Notes: generated by a model not told the origin, from the sequence alone. DNA of 13,915 nucleotides from JBBDWJ01 sp040902925 (GCA_040902925.1 JBBDWJ010000300.1:1-13915), one strand, 5' to 3'. Shown: positions 1 through 7,759, counted from the stretch's first letter. Numbers and translations: made by a program.

Positions 1-75
1 CCCCCACGGCCGGGTTGTAGGGGCGCGCACGCTTTTGCTGGCGCGGGCTGGCTTTGTCCCCTCGTGCGCCGGTCA

Positions 76-2865
76 TTAATTCCCAGCGGGCGCCACCGCC
101 ATGGTGACGTCGCCGCGGCTGCTGAGCCCGCCGATCTCGATCACCAACGGCACCGCGTCGCCGGGCGTCACTCCGGCCGGCACGGTGGCGTTGACCTGGA
201 AAACGCCGACGAATTCGGGCGACAGCCCCGAAAAGACGACGGGCGCTTCGACGCCGCCAATCAAGACCGTTGGCTGTTGCACGGTGTCGCGCCGGACGAA
301 GTTCCCATCCAGGTCATAGCTGTTGGGACCGGTCACGCCCGGCGGATTCGTCGCGCCCAAGCCCGTCACCAGGAACTGGAGCGTCTCACCCGGCACGGCC
401 GGACGGCTGTTGCCGAGCGAGCCCACCGGCTGGGCCAGCGATCCATCCGGGTTGATCGCGATAGCCCGGCCCGGGCCGAAATCGGCCGTGAACACTCCCG
501 GTGAAACAGCGGCGACCGGCAACTCGATCGGGTCGCTGTCGACTCCGTTCACGGAAACAATCGCCATCACCGTTCCGTCATCGGGGTCCACCTCCCAAGG
601 AATTTGCAGATTGATCTGCCCGGCAGAGACGAACAACAAGGGAGCCGGCAGCTCGATCGGAGCCGCTTGATTCTTGTGTCCATCCGAGAGGGCGGCGGAG
701 CCCGCCTCGTCCACCACAAAACGCACCTGAACGGTGTCGCCCAGCACGCGCGGCAGCGGAATCGCTTGCGCAATCGCCAGCTCGGTATCGAAGGTCCCGT
801 AGAGCGAGGCTAACCCGCCGGGCGACGGCGGCGCACCGCCCGCGGCGGCATCGACGAAGCCCGCCGCTTCGAACGACGGTTTTGGCCGCGAGTCGGGGAT
901 GTAGCGGACGCTCGAAATGCTAAAGTCCGTGGCGCCGCCGCCTTCACGAAACAGCGCGGTGCTTCCCGCCTGCTCAACACCGGGCAACCCGTCGGCCGTC
1001 AGCGGGCTCGACATGGCCGGACCAAGAAATTCGCCGGCCTTTGGCGGTTTACGGGTGATGGTCCCTGAGATTGGGATTCCGTTGGGGTGGTGAAGGCCCA
1101 TATTCTCCCCTATGTTGAGATTCAGGAATAGATTCGCCTGCATCGTGGCTTCGCCGTTTCCCCACGGCGCGACATTCAGCAGGCCATCGTCGGTGGCATC
1201 GAAAATCTGGCCCGAGCTGGCCATGTTCGGAAACTCGCTCGCGGTCCGCAGCCGCACTTCGATGGGCCCGGAAGCAGATTCCCCCTTGCAACTGAGGCTC
1301 GTCAGATAAACGGGCACGCCGCGGGATTCGGCCCGGCCGGTACGCCCATCCTTGGTTCCGGCCTGCCAGCCCGAGTAGCACTGCGTTGTGACTTGCTCCG
1401 TGCGGCCGCCGTCGACCAAGATGAACCGCAGCTCCGACTGACCGAACTCATCAATTTCGCCGCTATGGCATTTCAGCGCGTTGACGTTGTCGGCGGGGTC
1501 CAGGCCTAGATTGGCTGCCGAGAACCAGCGCGTCGGAGTTGTGACCGGAAGGTTGACGGCCAAAAAGGTATCGGCGGCGCTTTGTCCGGCAAGGCTCACC
1601 GAGCCCGGGGCCAACGAATACAAGATGCCCCTGCTGGTGGCGCTGAGGCAGAACGCGTCGATATCGTCGGCGGCGGCAAGCCCCAGGCTCGTGTGCGGGA
1701 TAAAGATCGTCGGCGGACCGCCGTCCTTGGTGACCAGAATGTCGGCCGGACTCGCGCTCAACGTGGCGAGCGAAGGCGACCCTGCGGCGAGCGTGAAATA
1801 GACTTCGCGGTCCGGAACGCCATCGCCGTCGCTGTCGGCAAATTCGGGAGGCTGTTCGGCCAGCGAGTCCACGTCATCGGAAATCTGGAGCGGGAAAGGC
1901 GGCGCGGTATCGCCGGTTTCGTCGAGCTCTTGCACATTCGAGCCGCCGGCGGCCTGCGCGAAGGGCGTGACGCGGAATTCATCGCCGTGCGCTTCGCTAG
2001 GAGACTTTTCCGACTCGCGGCGGACGGCGCTGCCAACGCGGCCGACCGAATTTTCGTCCACGGAAAAGCGGACATCCATGAGCGGCGGAAAGATCAGGTC
2101 GAGTCCGTAGGAGACGCCGTCGACATCGTCCCCAGCGGCAAGACCGAGACCCGCAGCACGCAGCCGGGGCGCGGTGGGCCGGCCCAACAGATCGGCCGGG
2201 TCATAGCTCGAAGGCCCCTCGGGCGCGACGGAAAACGTCGGGTGCTGGCCGACGAAATGGCCGACGTGGCTGAGGAATCCTACTACCTGGCCGGTTGCGT
2301 CCACCAGGTCCACGCCGGGGAACGTTTCCTCGGGCATGTACTGCGAACCGAACGGCGGGATGGCGTCGATCATCGCCATCAGGCGAATCGGAGTGCTGGG
2401 CTTGCTGAACAGTTGGAACTGCCCGAGCGGTGAGTTGATATTGACTTCGACGCGGACGTCGAACCAGGAGTTGGCGGGAAAGTCGACGCCGGATTCCTTC
2501 TGCTTGATCTTGCCGGGCGCGGGGGGAATCATCTTGACGGTGACGCTTCCGATCGGCGTGGTACCGAACACAACCATGTTTTCTATCTGCGTGTCGATCT
2601 CGACGAGTCCGTCGCCGGGGTCATAGGGAGCGCCTCGCCGGATCGTCGTTGGCCCCACAAGCACGACCGGGGTTTCCGGGATTCCCAGTGGCGTGGAAGA
2701 AACCCGAAAGACCGCCATCGAGTCAAAAGCATCGACGCCAGCCGGCGGATAGGCATGGGCGGCAGGAGCAGCGATCCACATGGCCAACACTGCCAGTGCG
2801 GCGAGTAAGCGGCGCTCTTGGCCGGCAGAAACGCGATTCGTAATGAAAAGCCGAAATAGGCTCAT
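76..2865 (-). CDS. Exported modular protein with Solibacter-type (TIGR03437-like) C-terminal domain
   Basis: This encodes 929 residues with a Sec signal peptide (basic residues up to about 19, hydrophobic core 20-35, likely cleavage after AHA at 36-38), so it should be exported. Three copies of a loose unit follow: a strand such as VRFSV (265-269), YFTL (356-359) or ILYSL (414-418), and an LGL..(D)D/N-V/I-D/N-A/G motif at 240-249, 394-404 and 453-463. This repeat type is familiar from acidobacterial and planctomycete surface proteins. DSDGDGVPD (344-352) resembles a calcium-binding thrombospondin type 3 motif. Residues 680-918 carry TIGR03437-like hallmarks: SPGVFT (788-793), GLGATNPPG (835-843), PTVLIGG (865-871), VGVFQVNATVPAG (886-898). 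The start follows a purine-rich AAGGGGGGAGC, although spacing is short. No catalytic motif was recognised; a surface or matrix role is inference. The export and domain calls are fairly secure, the function is unknown. Confidence 0.85.
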   Translation of the reverse strand: MSLFRLFITNRVSAGQERRLLAALAVLAMWIAAPAAHAYPPAGVDAFDSMAVFRVSSTPLGIPETPVVLVGPTTIRRGAPYDPGDGLVEIDTQIENMVVFGTTPIGSVTVKMIPPAPGKIKQKESGVDFPANSWFDVRVEVNINSPLGQFQLFSKPSTPIRLMAMIDAIPPFGSQYMPEETFPGVDLVDATGQVVGFLSHVGHFVGQHPTFSVAPEGPSSYDPADLLGRPTAPRLRAAGLGLAAGDDVDGVSYGLDLIFPPLMDVRFSVDENSVGRVGSAVRRESEKSPSEAHGDEFRVTPFAQAAGGSNVQELDETGDTAPPFPLQISDDVDSLAEQPPEFADSDGDGVPDREVYFTLAAGSPSLATLSASPADILVTKDGGPPTIFIPHTSLGLAAADDIDAFCLSATSRGILYSLAPGSVSLAGQSAADTFLAVNLPVTTPTRWFSAANLGLDPADNVNALKCHSGEIDEFGQSELRFILVDGGRTEQVTTQCYSGWQAGTKDGRTGRAESRGVPVYLTSLSCKGESASGPIEVRLRTASEFPNMASSGQIFDATDDGLLNVAPWGNGEATMQANLFLNLNIGENMGLHHPNGIPISGTITRKPPKAGEFLGPAMSSPLTADGLPGVEQAGSTALFREGGGATDFSISSVRYIPDSRPKPSFEAAGFVDAAAGGAPPSPGGLASLYGTFDTELAIAQAIPLPRVLGDTVQVRFVVDEAGSAALSDGHKNQAAPIELPAPLLFVSAGQINLQIPWEVDPDDGTVMAIVSVNGVDSDPIELPVAAVSPGVFTADFGPGRAIAINPDGSLAQPVGSLGNSRPAVPGETLQFLVTGLGATNPPGVTGPNSYDLDGNFVRRDTVQQPTVLIGGVEAPVVFSGLSPEFVGVFQVNATVPAGVTPGDAVPLVIEIGGLSSRGDVTMAVAPAGN

Positions 2866-2929
2866 GCTCCCCCCTTGCCCTTACACGGATGAGCGCGTGC
2901 CCAACCATAGCTGAAAAGCGATTCCTGAG

Positions 2930-2949
2930 AGGGCCCAAGTAGGGCCCAA
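2930..2949. repeat. Tandem AGGGCCCAA repeat, 11-bp period
   Basis: AGGGCCCAA occurs at 2930-2938 and again at 2941-2949, an 11-bp period that puts both copies on the same face of the helix. A partial AGGGC follows at 2953-2957 and another GCCCAA lies at 2899-2904. Position in the probable 5' leader of the leftward gene would suit a regulator or leader structure; this is inference from position only. Confidence 0.45.
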
Positions 2950-3087
2950 AACAGGGCACGCGGCTGAATTGTACTGCATAGAACAGGCGCATTGCGACAT
3001 TGCTTTGGGACACTCCCGCCACCCGCAAACGGCGGCGTCAGCAAAACCTGTCACGTCGGCGAGGCCACACTGCTAGCCAAATCATTG

Positions 3088-3116
3088 ATTTTAAAAAAGG
3101 TTACAGATTTGGTCAA
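3088..3116 (-). promoter_or_regulatory. Candidate sigma70 promoter for the 929-residue protein gene
   Basis: On the minus strand the -35 box TTGACC (3116-3111) and the -10 box TAAAAT (3093-3088) each match consensus at 5 of 6 positions and are 17 bases apart. Transcription would begin near 3081 and give a leader of about 215 bases before the start at 2865. The long leader is a reason for caution. No terminator or known riboswitch was recognised in that leader. Confidence 0.4.
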
Positions 3117-3187
3117 GATGGCCGGCGGATTGCTTTTCGATCTGACCGAAGCAAACGGCCCGCTGGGAAGGCAGAAACAAGATCCGT

Positions 3188-4096
3188 ATGACTCAAATCC
3201 ACCTGCGGCTTCCATACCTCTGGCGCGGCGCCGTCTTCCTTGTCTTGTGCGCCTGTACGGCGGCACAAGCAGCGCAACTGCAGCCCGAAACAGTCGAGGC
3301 GTTCAAGCAGCATGTTGCCGCAACGATGGACTTGAACGCCCAGAGTTCGCGCGATGCGCCGGTGAACAATGGCGGGCCGTTTCTCAGGACGGCCGCCGGC
3401 GCCCCAAAACGCCAGAAGCTACGGGACGGCGAAATCAGCGTCAACCCGCAGCAGGGCCAGGGCGATATCCCGATTGAGAAGGGGATCATTCACCACTGGA
3501 TTGGCGGAGTGTTCGTGCCGGGGCGCACCGCCGGCGATGCGCTCAACCTGCTGCGGGACTTCGACTCGTACGAGCAGATTTACGGCGCAGCGGTCGAAGA
3601 ATCGAAGGTCTTGGGCCGGCAAGGCGAAGCCTATCGGACCTTCCTGCGGCTACGCCAGCATCGCATCGTCACGGTCGTGCTCAATTCCGAATACGACGTG
3701 GCGTTCGAGAAGGTGGACGAGAAGCGCTGGTACAGCCGCTCGGTGAGCACTCGTATCGCGCAGGTCAAAAACCCCGGTGGTCCCGGCGAGCGGGAACTGC
3801 CGGTTGGAGAAGACTCAGGGTACCTTTGGCGCATTGTCACGTTGTGGCGAATGGAAGAAGCCGACGGCGGCGTCTACCTGGAATGCGAAGTCATCGGCCT
3901 GACGCGCGGCGTACCGTATGGGTTTGGATGGCTGGTGCGCCCTATTATCCGGAGCTTCCCCCGGGAATCCCTTTCGGAAACTCTCAGCAACACGCGGAAT
4001 GCGCTGCTCTCAAGAGACGGCGGCTCGCGGCCGGGGGTTGATCTAACGAGGGTGAGTCTGGCGACCGGCATCATGCCATCGAACGGGCCCAAGTAA
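3188..4096 (+). CDS. Exported START/SRPBCC-like protein
   Basis: The product is 302 residues. An N-terminal signal peptide is evident (R13 followed by a hydrophobic stretch 15-28 ending near AQA), so it is probably periplasmic; C21/C23 lie inside the hydrophobic stretch and do not form a clear lipobox. Residues about 98-272 read like a START/SRPBCC hydrophobic-ligand fold: HHWIGGVFVPG (102-112), LLRDFDSYEQIYG (121-133), a central run of alternating strands, then GVPYGFGWLVRPI (241-253) and a last helix with PRESLSETLSNTRNALL (258-274). That ending, PR.SL..TL..TR, is typical of the acidobacterial relatives I can recall. Lipid or other hydrophobic ligand binding is inference from the fold. A purine-rich GGGAAGG lies 16 bases upstream, rather far. 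It begins a same-strand cassette, with only 7 bases to the next gene. Confidence 0.75.
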   Translation: MTQIHLRLPYLWRGAVFLVLCACTAAQAAQLQPETVEAFKQHVAATMDLNAQSSRDAPVNNGGPFLRTAAGAPKRQKLRDGEISVNPQQGQGDIPIEKGIIHHWIGGVFVPGRTAGDALNLLRDFDSYEQIYGAAVEESKVLGRQGEAYRTFLRLRQHRIVTVVLNSEYDVAFEKVDEKRWYSRSVSTRIAQVKNPGGPGERELPVGEDSGYLWRIVTLWRMEEADGGVYLECEVIGLTRGVPYGFGWLVRPIIRSFPRESLSETLSNTRNALLSRDGGSRPGVDLTRVSLATGIMPSNGPK

Positions 4097-4103
4097 CCGA
4101 GCC

Positions 4104-4928
4104 ATGGGTTTCCCGAAGAACATGCTGGCGGGGCTGCTCGGCGCACTCGGGCCATGGGCGCCATTCTGGATCGCTCTCACGGACTCCAGTTTTCTGCCAT
4201 TGGCGCAAGTCGTGGACTTCATGATCGTCGCCCAGGCCGTGGCTTCGCCGCAGCAAGCATACGCAACTGCCGGGATGGCAGTCGCCGGATCGACTTTGGG
4301 GTGCTTCGCCGCCTACCTGGCGTCGTGCCGCGGTGGACGCCGTATTCTCGATCGTTTTGTGAATCCCGAGCGGTCTCAGAGATTGCAGCAGTCGTTTGAG
4401 CAGCAGGGCGTCTGGCCGCTGATTGTGCAGACCATGCTGCCTCTGCCGCTGCCGATGCGCCTGTGGGTTATCGGCGCCGGCGTCTTCGGCATGCAACCGC
4501 TTCGTTTCCTTGGGGCGGTTCTTTTTGCGAGGGTGGTCCGTTATTTCGGCCTGGCATTTGTTACTTTGACGTTTGGAGAGCGCGTCGTCCTGATGTTGAA
4601 GGAACGCGCCTGGGTTTGCGGCGGTCTACTATTGGCGGCGGGCTTGGCGTGGCTGGCCTGGAAGGCTACGGCGTCGCAGCGCGCTATGTACTCAGCCCGC
4701 GCGGCAGATCGTCAACGGTTGCCGGAACGGAGCGCAAGACTCTCGCATGAACAAAGCCGGCAAAAATTGGCCGAAACGCATGCGCGCCACAGCCGCAACG
4801 ATGGGGCGGCGCTTGCGGGAGATCCGCATGGTGATCGGCGGGCTCTCGTCGCCGAATCACCCGCTGCTTGTTCATCTGATTCCGGTACGCCGCTGCAACC
4901 TGGCTTGCACCTACTGCAACGAGTTTGA
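4104..4928 (+). CDS. VTT-domain (DedA/YqaA-like) membrane protein, odd C-terminal tail
   Basis: The first 190 or so of 274 residues are strongly hydrophobic, with probable membrane segments near 10-26, 30-48, 54-74, 104-128, 133-155 and 168-188. SCRGGRRILDRF (74-85), then QSFEQQGVWPLIVQTMLPLPLPMRLWVIGAGVFGM (96-130, noted here as positions rather than a motif to copy) correspond to the conserved loop and re-entrant region of VTT proteins. Members of this superfamily move lipids such as undecaprenyl phosphate or phosphatidylethanolamine across membranes; the substrate here is unknown. From about residue 190 the sequence becomes hydrophilic and arginine-rich and overlaps the radical SAM gene by 182 bases, which is abnormal. 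A shift into the +2 frame would instead end at TGA 4748-4750, overlapping the next ATG as ATGA. So the tail may be an artefact of an indel. Family call good, C-terminus doubtful. Confidence 0.7.
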   Translation: MGFPKNMLAGLLGALGPWAPFWIALTDSSFLPLAQVVDFMIVAQAVASPQQAYATAGMAVAGSTLGCFAAYLASCRGGRRILDRFVNPERSQRLQQSFEQQGVWPLIVQTMLPLPLPMRLWVIGAGVFGMQPLRFLGAVLFARVVRYFGLAFVTLTFGERVVLMLKERAWVCGGLLLAAGLAWLAWKATASQRAMYSARAADRQRLPERSARLSHEQSRQKLAETHARHSRNDGAALAGDPHGDRRALVAESPAACSSDSGTPLQPGLHLLQRV

Positions 4929-5802
4929 CGATTTCTCCCAGCCTATCGCGATTGAAGAACTCTGCCGCCGCGTCGACCACCTGGCGTTCCTCGGCTCGCG
5001 CATCATTACGTTGAGCGGCGGCGAGCCGACGCTGCACCCGCAGCTTGATGAGCTGATCTCGCACATCCGCGGCCACGGCATGATCGCCGGGCTGATCACC
5101 AACGGCTATTTGCTGACCCCCGAGCGCATCGAACGTTTCAACCGCGCCAGGCTCGACCACCTGCAAATCAGCATCGACAACGTGCAGCCCGACGAGATCT
5201 CGAAGAAAAGCTTAAAAGTTCTCGACAAGAAACTGCAGTGGCTCGCCGAGCATGCCGAGTTTCACGTCAACATCAATTCGGTGCTCGGATCGGGAACGAA
5301 GAACCCCGAAGACGCCGCCACGATCGCGCGGCGGGCGGTGGAATTGGGGCTTGCCAGCACCGTCGGTATCATCCATGACGGCTCGGGGCAACTGCGCCCG
5401 CTCAGCGAACCCGAGCGCCGCATATTCGACCAGGTGCGGCACCTCGGCAAGAGCTCGTTCGGGCGCATCAACCAATACAACCCGTTTCAGGAAAAGCTGG
5501 CGGCCGGCAAGCCCAACAACTGGTGGCGCTGCCGAGCCGGCGCCCGATACCTCTATATCTGCGAGGACGGCCTGGTGCACTACTGCTCGCAGCAGCGCGG
5601 CTACCCCGGCATTCCGCTCGCGAAGTATACGCGCGAGGACATTCGCCGCGAATATCTCACCGAAAAGAGCTGCGCCCCTTACTGCACCATCTCGTGCGTG
5701 CATCAGGTTTCGATCATTGACCGCTGGCGTGATCCGCAGACGATTCGGTTTGCGCCCAAGAAGGAATCGGCTCTGGTGAACGTAGAAGAGTCCGGCGAAT
5801 AG
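4747..5802 (+). CDS. Radical SAM enzyme with C-terminal auxiliary cysteine cluster
   Basis: The product has 351 residues. The [4Fe-4S]/SAM-binding motif CxxxCxxC is clear at C50, C54 and C57 (RRCNLACTYCNEFDD), GGEP at 91-94 is the SAM-contacting motif, and ITNGYLL (117-123) and LDHLQISID (136-144) are the following barrel strands. The C-terminal part has C262, C272, C280 and a CAPYCTISC block (C309, C313, C317), a pattern like SPASM/twitch domains that hold a further iron-sulfur cluster. Radical SAM enzymes of this class modify peptides, lipids or other small molecules; nothing here fixes the substrate. The chosen start gives the basic N-terminal segment and NHPLLVHLIPVRRC seen in similar acidobacterial proteins, and it forms ATGA with a stop in another frame. 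Co-location with the VTT and START-like genes suggests a lipid or envelope substrate, as inference. Confidence 0.88.
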   Translation: MNKAGKNWPKRMRATAATMGRRLREIRMVIGGLSSPNHPLLVHLIPVRRCNLACTYCNEFDDFSQPIAIEELCRRVDHLAFLGSRIITLSGGEPTLHPQLDELISHIRGHGMIAGLITNGYLLTPERIERFNRARLDHLQISIDNVQPDEISKKSLKVLDKKLQWLAEHAEFHVNINSVLGSGTKNPEDAATIARRAVELGLASTVGIIHDGSGQLRPLSEPERRIFDQVRHLGKSSFGRINQYNPFQEKLAAGKPNNWWRCRAGARYLYICEDGLVHYCSQQRGYPGIPLAKYTREDIRREYLTEKSCAPYCTISCVHQVSIIDRWRDPQTIRFAPKKESALVNVEESGE

Positions 5803-5855
5803 TTTAGGATTCGGCGCATCGCGTGTACGAATTTTCGATCGTCGCGCCTAAACTA
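5800..5855. repeat. Inverted repeat at the end of the radical SAM gene
   Basis: TAGTTTAGG (5800-5808, starting with the stop codon itself) is perfectly complementary to CCTAAACTA (5847-5855), with 38 bases between them. Parts of the loop (around CGCATCGCG and CGATCGTCGCG) could extend the stem with bulges. No run of T follows the right arm, so it is not a standard intrinsic terminator. It may end or stabilise the cassette transcript, or be a protein-binding site. Confidence 0.45.
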
Positions 5856-5921
5856 GGGCGGTGAGGGTCTCCCTCGATGCTTGCTGTTTGAATCGCCTCA
5901 CGGGAGTCAGGAAGAGTTGGA

Positions 5922-6137
5922 ATGATAGTCCCCGATCAAATGACTGATGAGCAGTTCGAAAGACACGCGCTCGAGTTACTTCGCCGTGAACTTGGGATGA
6001 GCGGACTGGTTCGCTTCCTGAGACTGTATCTGTCTGGCCCAGGTGATTACACGATCGACCGGCTTGATTGGCAGAAAGATATAACGATCGATGAGATCGT
6101 CCAATCCGTCCGCCTCACGCGTGAACCCATCGCCTAA
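5922..6137 (+). CDS. Small hypothetical protein, 71 residues, low GC
   Basis: A well-placed AGGAAG (5909-5914) lies 7 bases before the ATG, which supports a real gene. The product is charged, has no signal peptide or membrane segment, and reads as helices: MTDEQFERHALELLRREL (7-24) and GLVRFLRLYLSGPGDYTID (28-46), then a tail IDEIVQSVR (56-64). I remember similar small proteins with the GxGDYT-x-x-R/D core in cyanobacteria and other phyla, mostly without a function and sometimes considered antitoxin-like. By hand count GC is about 52 percent, below the neighbouring genes, and it uses ATA, TTA and AGA codons that are scarce elsewhere here, which hints at transfer. No toxin-like partner is visible on either side. 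Function unknown. Confidence 0.65.
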   Translation: MIVPDQMTDEQFERHALELLRRELGMSGLVRFLRLYLSGPGDYTIDRLDWQKDITIDEIVQSVRLTREPIA

Positions 6138-6327
6138 ACGTACCGCGGAGAGCTGCTTGCTGTCTTTAGGGAACGCAAGAATCCCAATTCAGCAATAGTC
6201 ACCCATTAACTCCGAACGACTGTTGGGAGCATAGGGTCGTGGCGGAGTGGCACATCACGATCGCCGACCGAGCCGCTCCGAAACCCTCTGGGATCGACCT
6301 CGCCCGCCCCGGCAATCTCCCGACCGA

Positions 6328-7683
6328 TCAACGCCCCTGCGGAAACAGAATGACCAGCTCGAGCTTTGGGTTTGGGAAGTCGCCGGGCACGTAGGCCGCC
6401 AGGTTGCGGGCGCGGCCCACCGCCTCCCAGGCTCCTCCCGACTGATTCAGGCTGAAGTATTGGTAGTTCAGCTTCACCGGGATCGAGGAAGGGGGCGCCG
6501 GCACGTGCGTAAGCTGCACGCCCGGCAGCGCCTGCCGCACGAGATGATCGATGTGGTCGGCCGAGCAGACCTTGATCAGGGCGGGGGCCTTTTGGATGAC
6601 CGCCACTTCCTTGGTCTCGGCCGAAACCGCCAGATACATCTTGGTGTTGACGAGATATTTGTCGTCGTCGACGGCGGTGGCGTAGATGTGGTTGCGGACT
6701 TCCTTGAGCGGCAGCGCCACGAAGTTTTTTGGGACAACCGCTTCGAGAAGCAGGCGCAGCTTCTCGTCAAGATCGGTGAAACAAACTTCCAGCTCGTCGT
6801 GGTTGTAGGAAAGAAAGCTGTCCGAAGAAATTTCCCGGGAAAACGTGGTGAGCGCCCCCGCCAGCGAAAGCATTACCCCGTAGAGTTCCTCGGGATGGCC
6901 GCGCTTGGTCTCAAACAGGTGCCGGAAATGCGGCAGGTAGGTATTAACAGTATAGAGCAGCCAGAAGCTGGCCACGTCGGAAGCGGTGAAGTCAGCCAGG
7001 CTTTGGTTTTTCTGGCGCCGCGTGGATGCAAGTTCGCTGCTCTTCGACGAAAGGATCTCGACCAGCCGGCGCGCGATCGACGTGAGATAAGGGCTGGCGG
7101 CGGTCGACAGGAGCGGCGGCACGAAATGCGGATCGAGCTCGAAAGCGTTCGCTTCGGTGCGGCGGACGCGAGCCACGCGCATCGCGGTGAGGCCCTCGCG
7201 GCTCTCGACGCCGGTTAGCAGGCGCAGATTCTTGCGCGCCACCAGCACCGGTTTTTCCGTGGTGGCCGCGTTTTCATCGCGCACCGAAATGATCTCGCCG
7301 CGATAGCGCGTGTCGGCGCTGGCGGACTGGATCGTTACGTTGAGCCCGCGCTCGCGATGCGGCGGCACCACCAGGTAGAGATCGAGGTGTTTGCGCTCGG
7401 GATCGAAGAAATCAGCGAAAGGACGCGGCGGCGGCGCGGGGTCGGATTCGGGAAGATCGAAGGCGAGCCCGTCGGGAAGGATGCCCGAAGCGCGGGTCAG
7501 CGCGAGCGTGCCTGACTCGAGCACTTCCTGGTCCACACCCAGCGCCGTAAAGCCCCACGGCCGGAAGTTTTGCGCCTCGACGCGAAACTGCAGCAGGCTC
7601 TCGATGAAACGATCTTGAACCTGCAGATGTTGAGGAGTAAGGAAGGTGCCCTTGAGCCAGAGGACGGGTTGCAATCGACTCAT
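6328..7683 (-). CDS. tssK: T6SS baseplate protein TssK
   Basis: The product has 451 residues, the usual TssK length. The N-terminal shoulder domain carries the family signature: W9, then FLTPQHLQ (14-21) and D24-R25, followed by PWGFTALGVD (42-51), LESGTLAL (55-62) and the GILPDGLAFDLP segment (67-78). The C-terminal part ends in the strand-rich PNPKLELVILF segment. TssK trimers connect the TssE/F/G wedge of the baseplate to the TssJLM membrane complex in the cytoplasm. AGGAAA (7694-7689) stands 5 bases before the ATG and fixes the start. The gene follows the sheath-like fusion gene by 76 bases on the same strand, so both are likely one transcript divergent from tssB. Usual partners tssJ, tssL and tssM are absent between 1 and 6327; they must lie elsewhere if the system is complete. 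Confidence 0.93.
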   Translation of the reverse strand: MSRLQPVLWLKGTFLTPQHLQVQDRFIESLLQFRVEAQNFRPWGFTALGVDQEVLESGTLALTRASGILPDGLAFDLPESDPAPPPRPFADFFDPERKHLDLYLVVPPHRERGLNVTIQSASADTRYRGEIISVRDENAATTEKPVLVARKNLRLLTGVESREGLTAMRVARVRRTEANAFELDPHFVPPLLSTAASPYLTSIARRLVEILSSKSSELASTRRQKNQSLADFTASDVASFWLLYTVNTYLPHFRHLFETKRGHPEELYGVMLSLAGALTTFSREISSDSFLSYNHDELEVCFTDLDEKLRLLLEAVVPKNFVALPLKEVRNHIYATAVDDDKYLVNTKMYLAVSAETKEVAVIQKAPALIKVCSADHIDHLVRQALPGVQLTHVPAPPSSIPVKLNYQYFSLNQSGGAWEAVGRARNLAAYVPGDFPNPKLELVILFPQGR

Positions 7684-7716
7684 TCGAATTTCCTAACAGT
7701 ATCAGAACACCGCGAT

Positions 7717-7741
7717 GGCGGCAAAAATGCGCTTCGCCGCC
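7717..7741 (-). repeat. Small stem-loop between the sheath-like gene and tssK
   Basis: GGCGGC (7717-7722) and GCCGCC (7736-7741) are perfect complements around a 13-base loop in the 76-base gap. There is no T-run after the stem in the direction of transcription, so a processing or attenuation element is more likely than a full terminator. Short GC-rich repeats arise easily in this base composition. Confidence 0.25.
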
Positions 7742-7759
7742 TAGGGCGCAGGCGCCGGC

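Larger units (their letters stand above)
2866..3187. other. Divergent intergenic region, 322 bases
   Basis: This spacer separates the leftward exported-protein gene from the rightward START/VTT/radical SAM cassette. It holds an AT-rich patch at about 3081-3110 that contains a minus-strand candidate promoter, and a tandem 9-bp repeat at 2930-2949. Reading frames across it have no convincing start site or recognisable protein features, so I treat it as non-coding. I did not find a good sigma70 promoter pointing right, although one must exist here or overlap the patch if the cassette is transcribed from this spacer. Confidence 0.6.

Noticed and set aside
25..69. 7-bp inverted repeat (GCGCACG / CGTGCGC) downstream of the 929-residue protein gene
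   Set aside because: Could be a terminator stem, but the 31-base loop is long and no T-run follows on the minus strand.
1582..2433. Long plus-strand open frame (283 codons) opposite the 929-residue protein gene
   Set aside because: Arginine- and glycine-rich translation without domains, typical of antisense frames in GC-rich genes; the minus-strand protein has a signal peptide and a recognisable domain.
6138..6206. Open in-frame continuation after the stop of the 71-residue gene (YRGELLAVF...)
   Set aside because: Could suggest stop read-through or a lost longer gene, but it is only 23 codons and no homology can be judged by eye.
6247..7218. Plus-strand open frame (323 codons) opposite tssK
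   Set aside because: Lies antisense to the clearly recognised TssK and has biased composition without family features.
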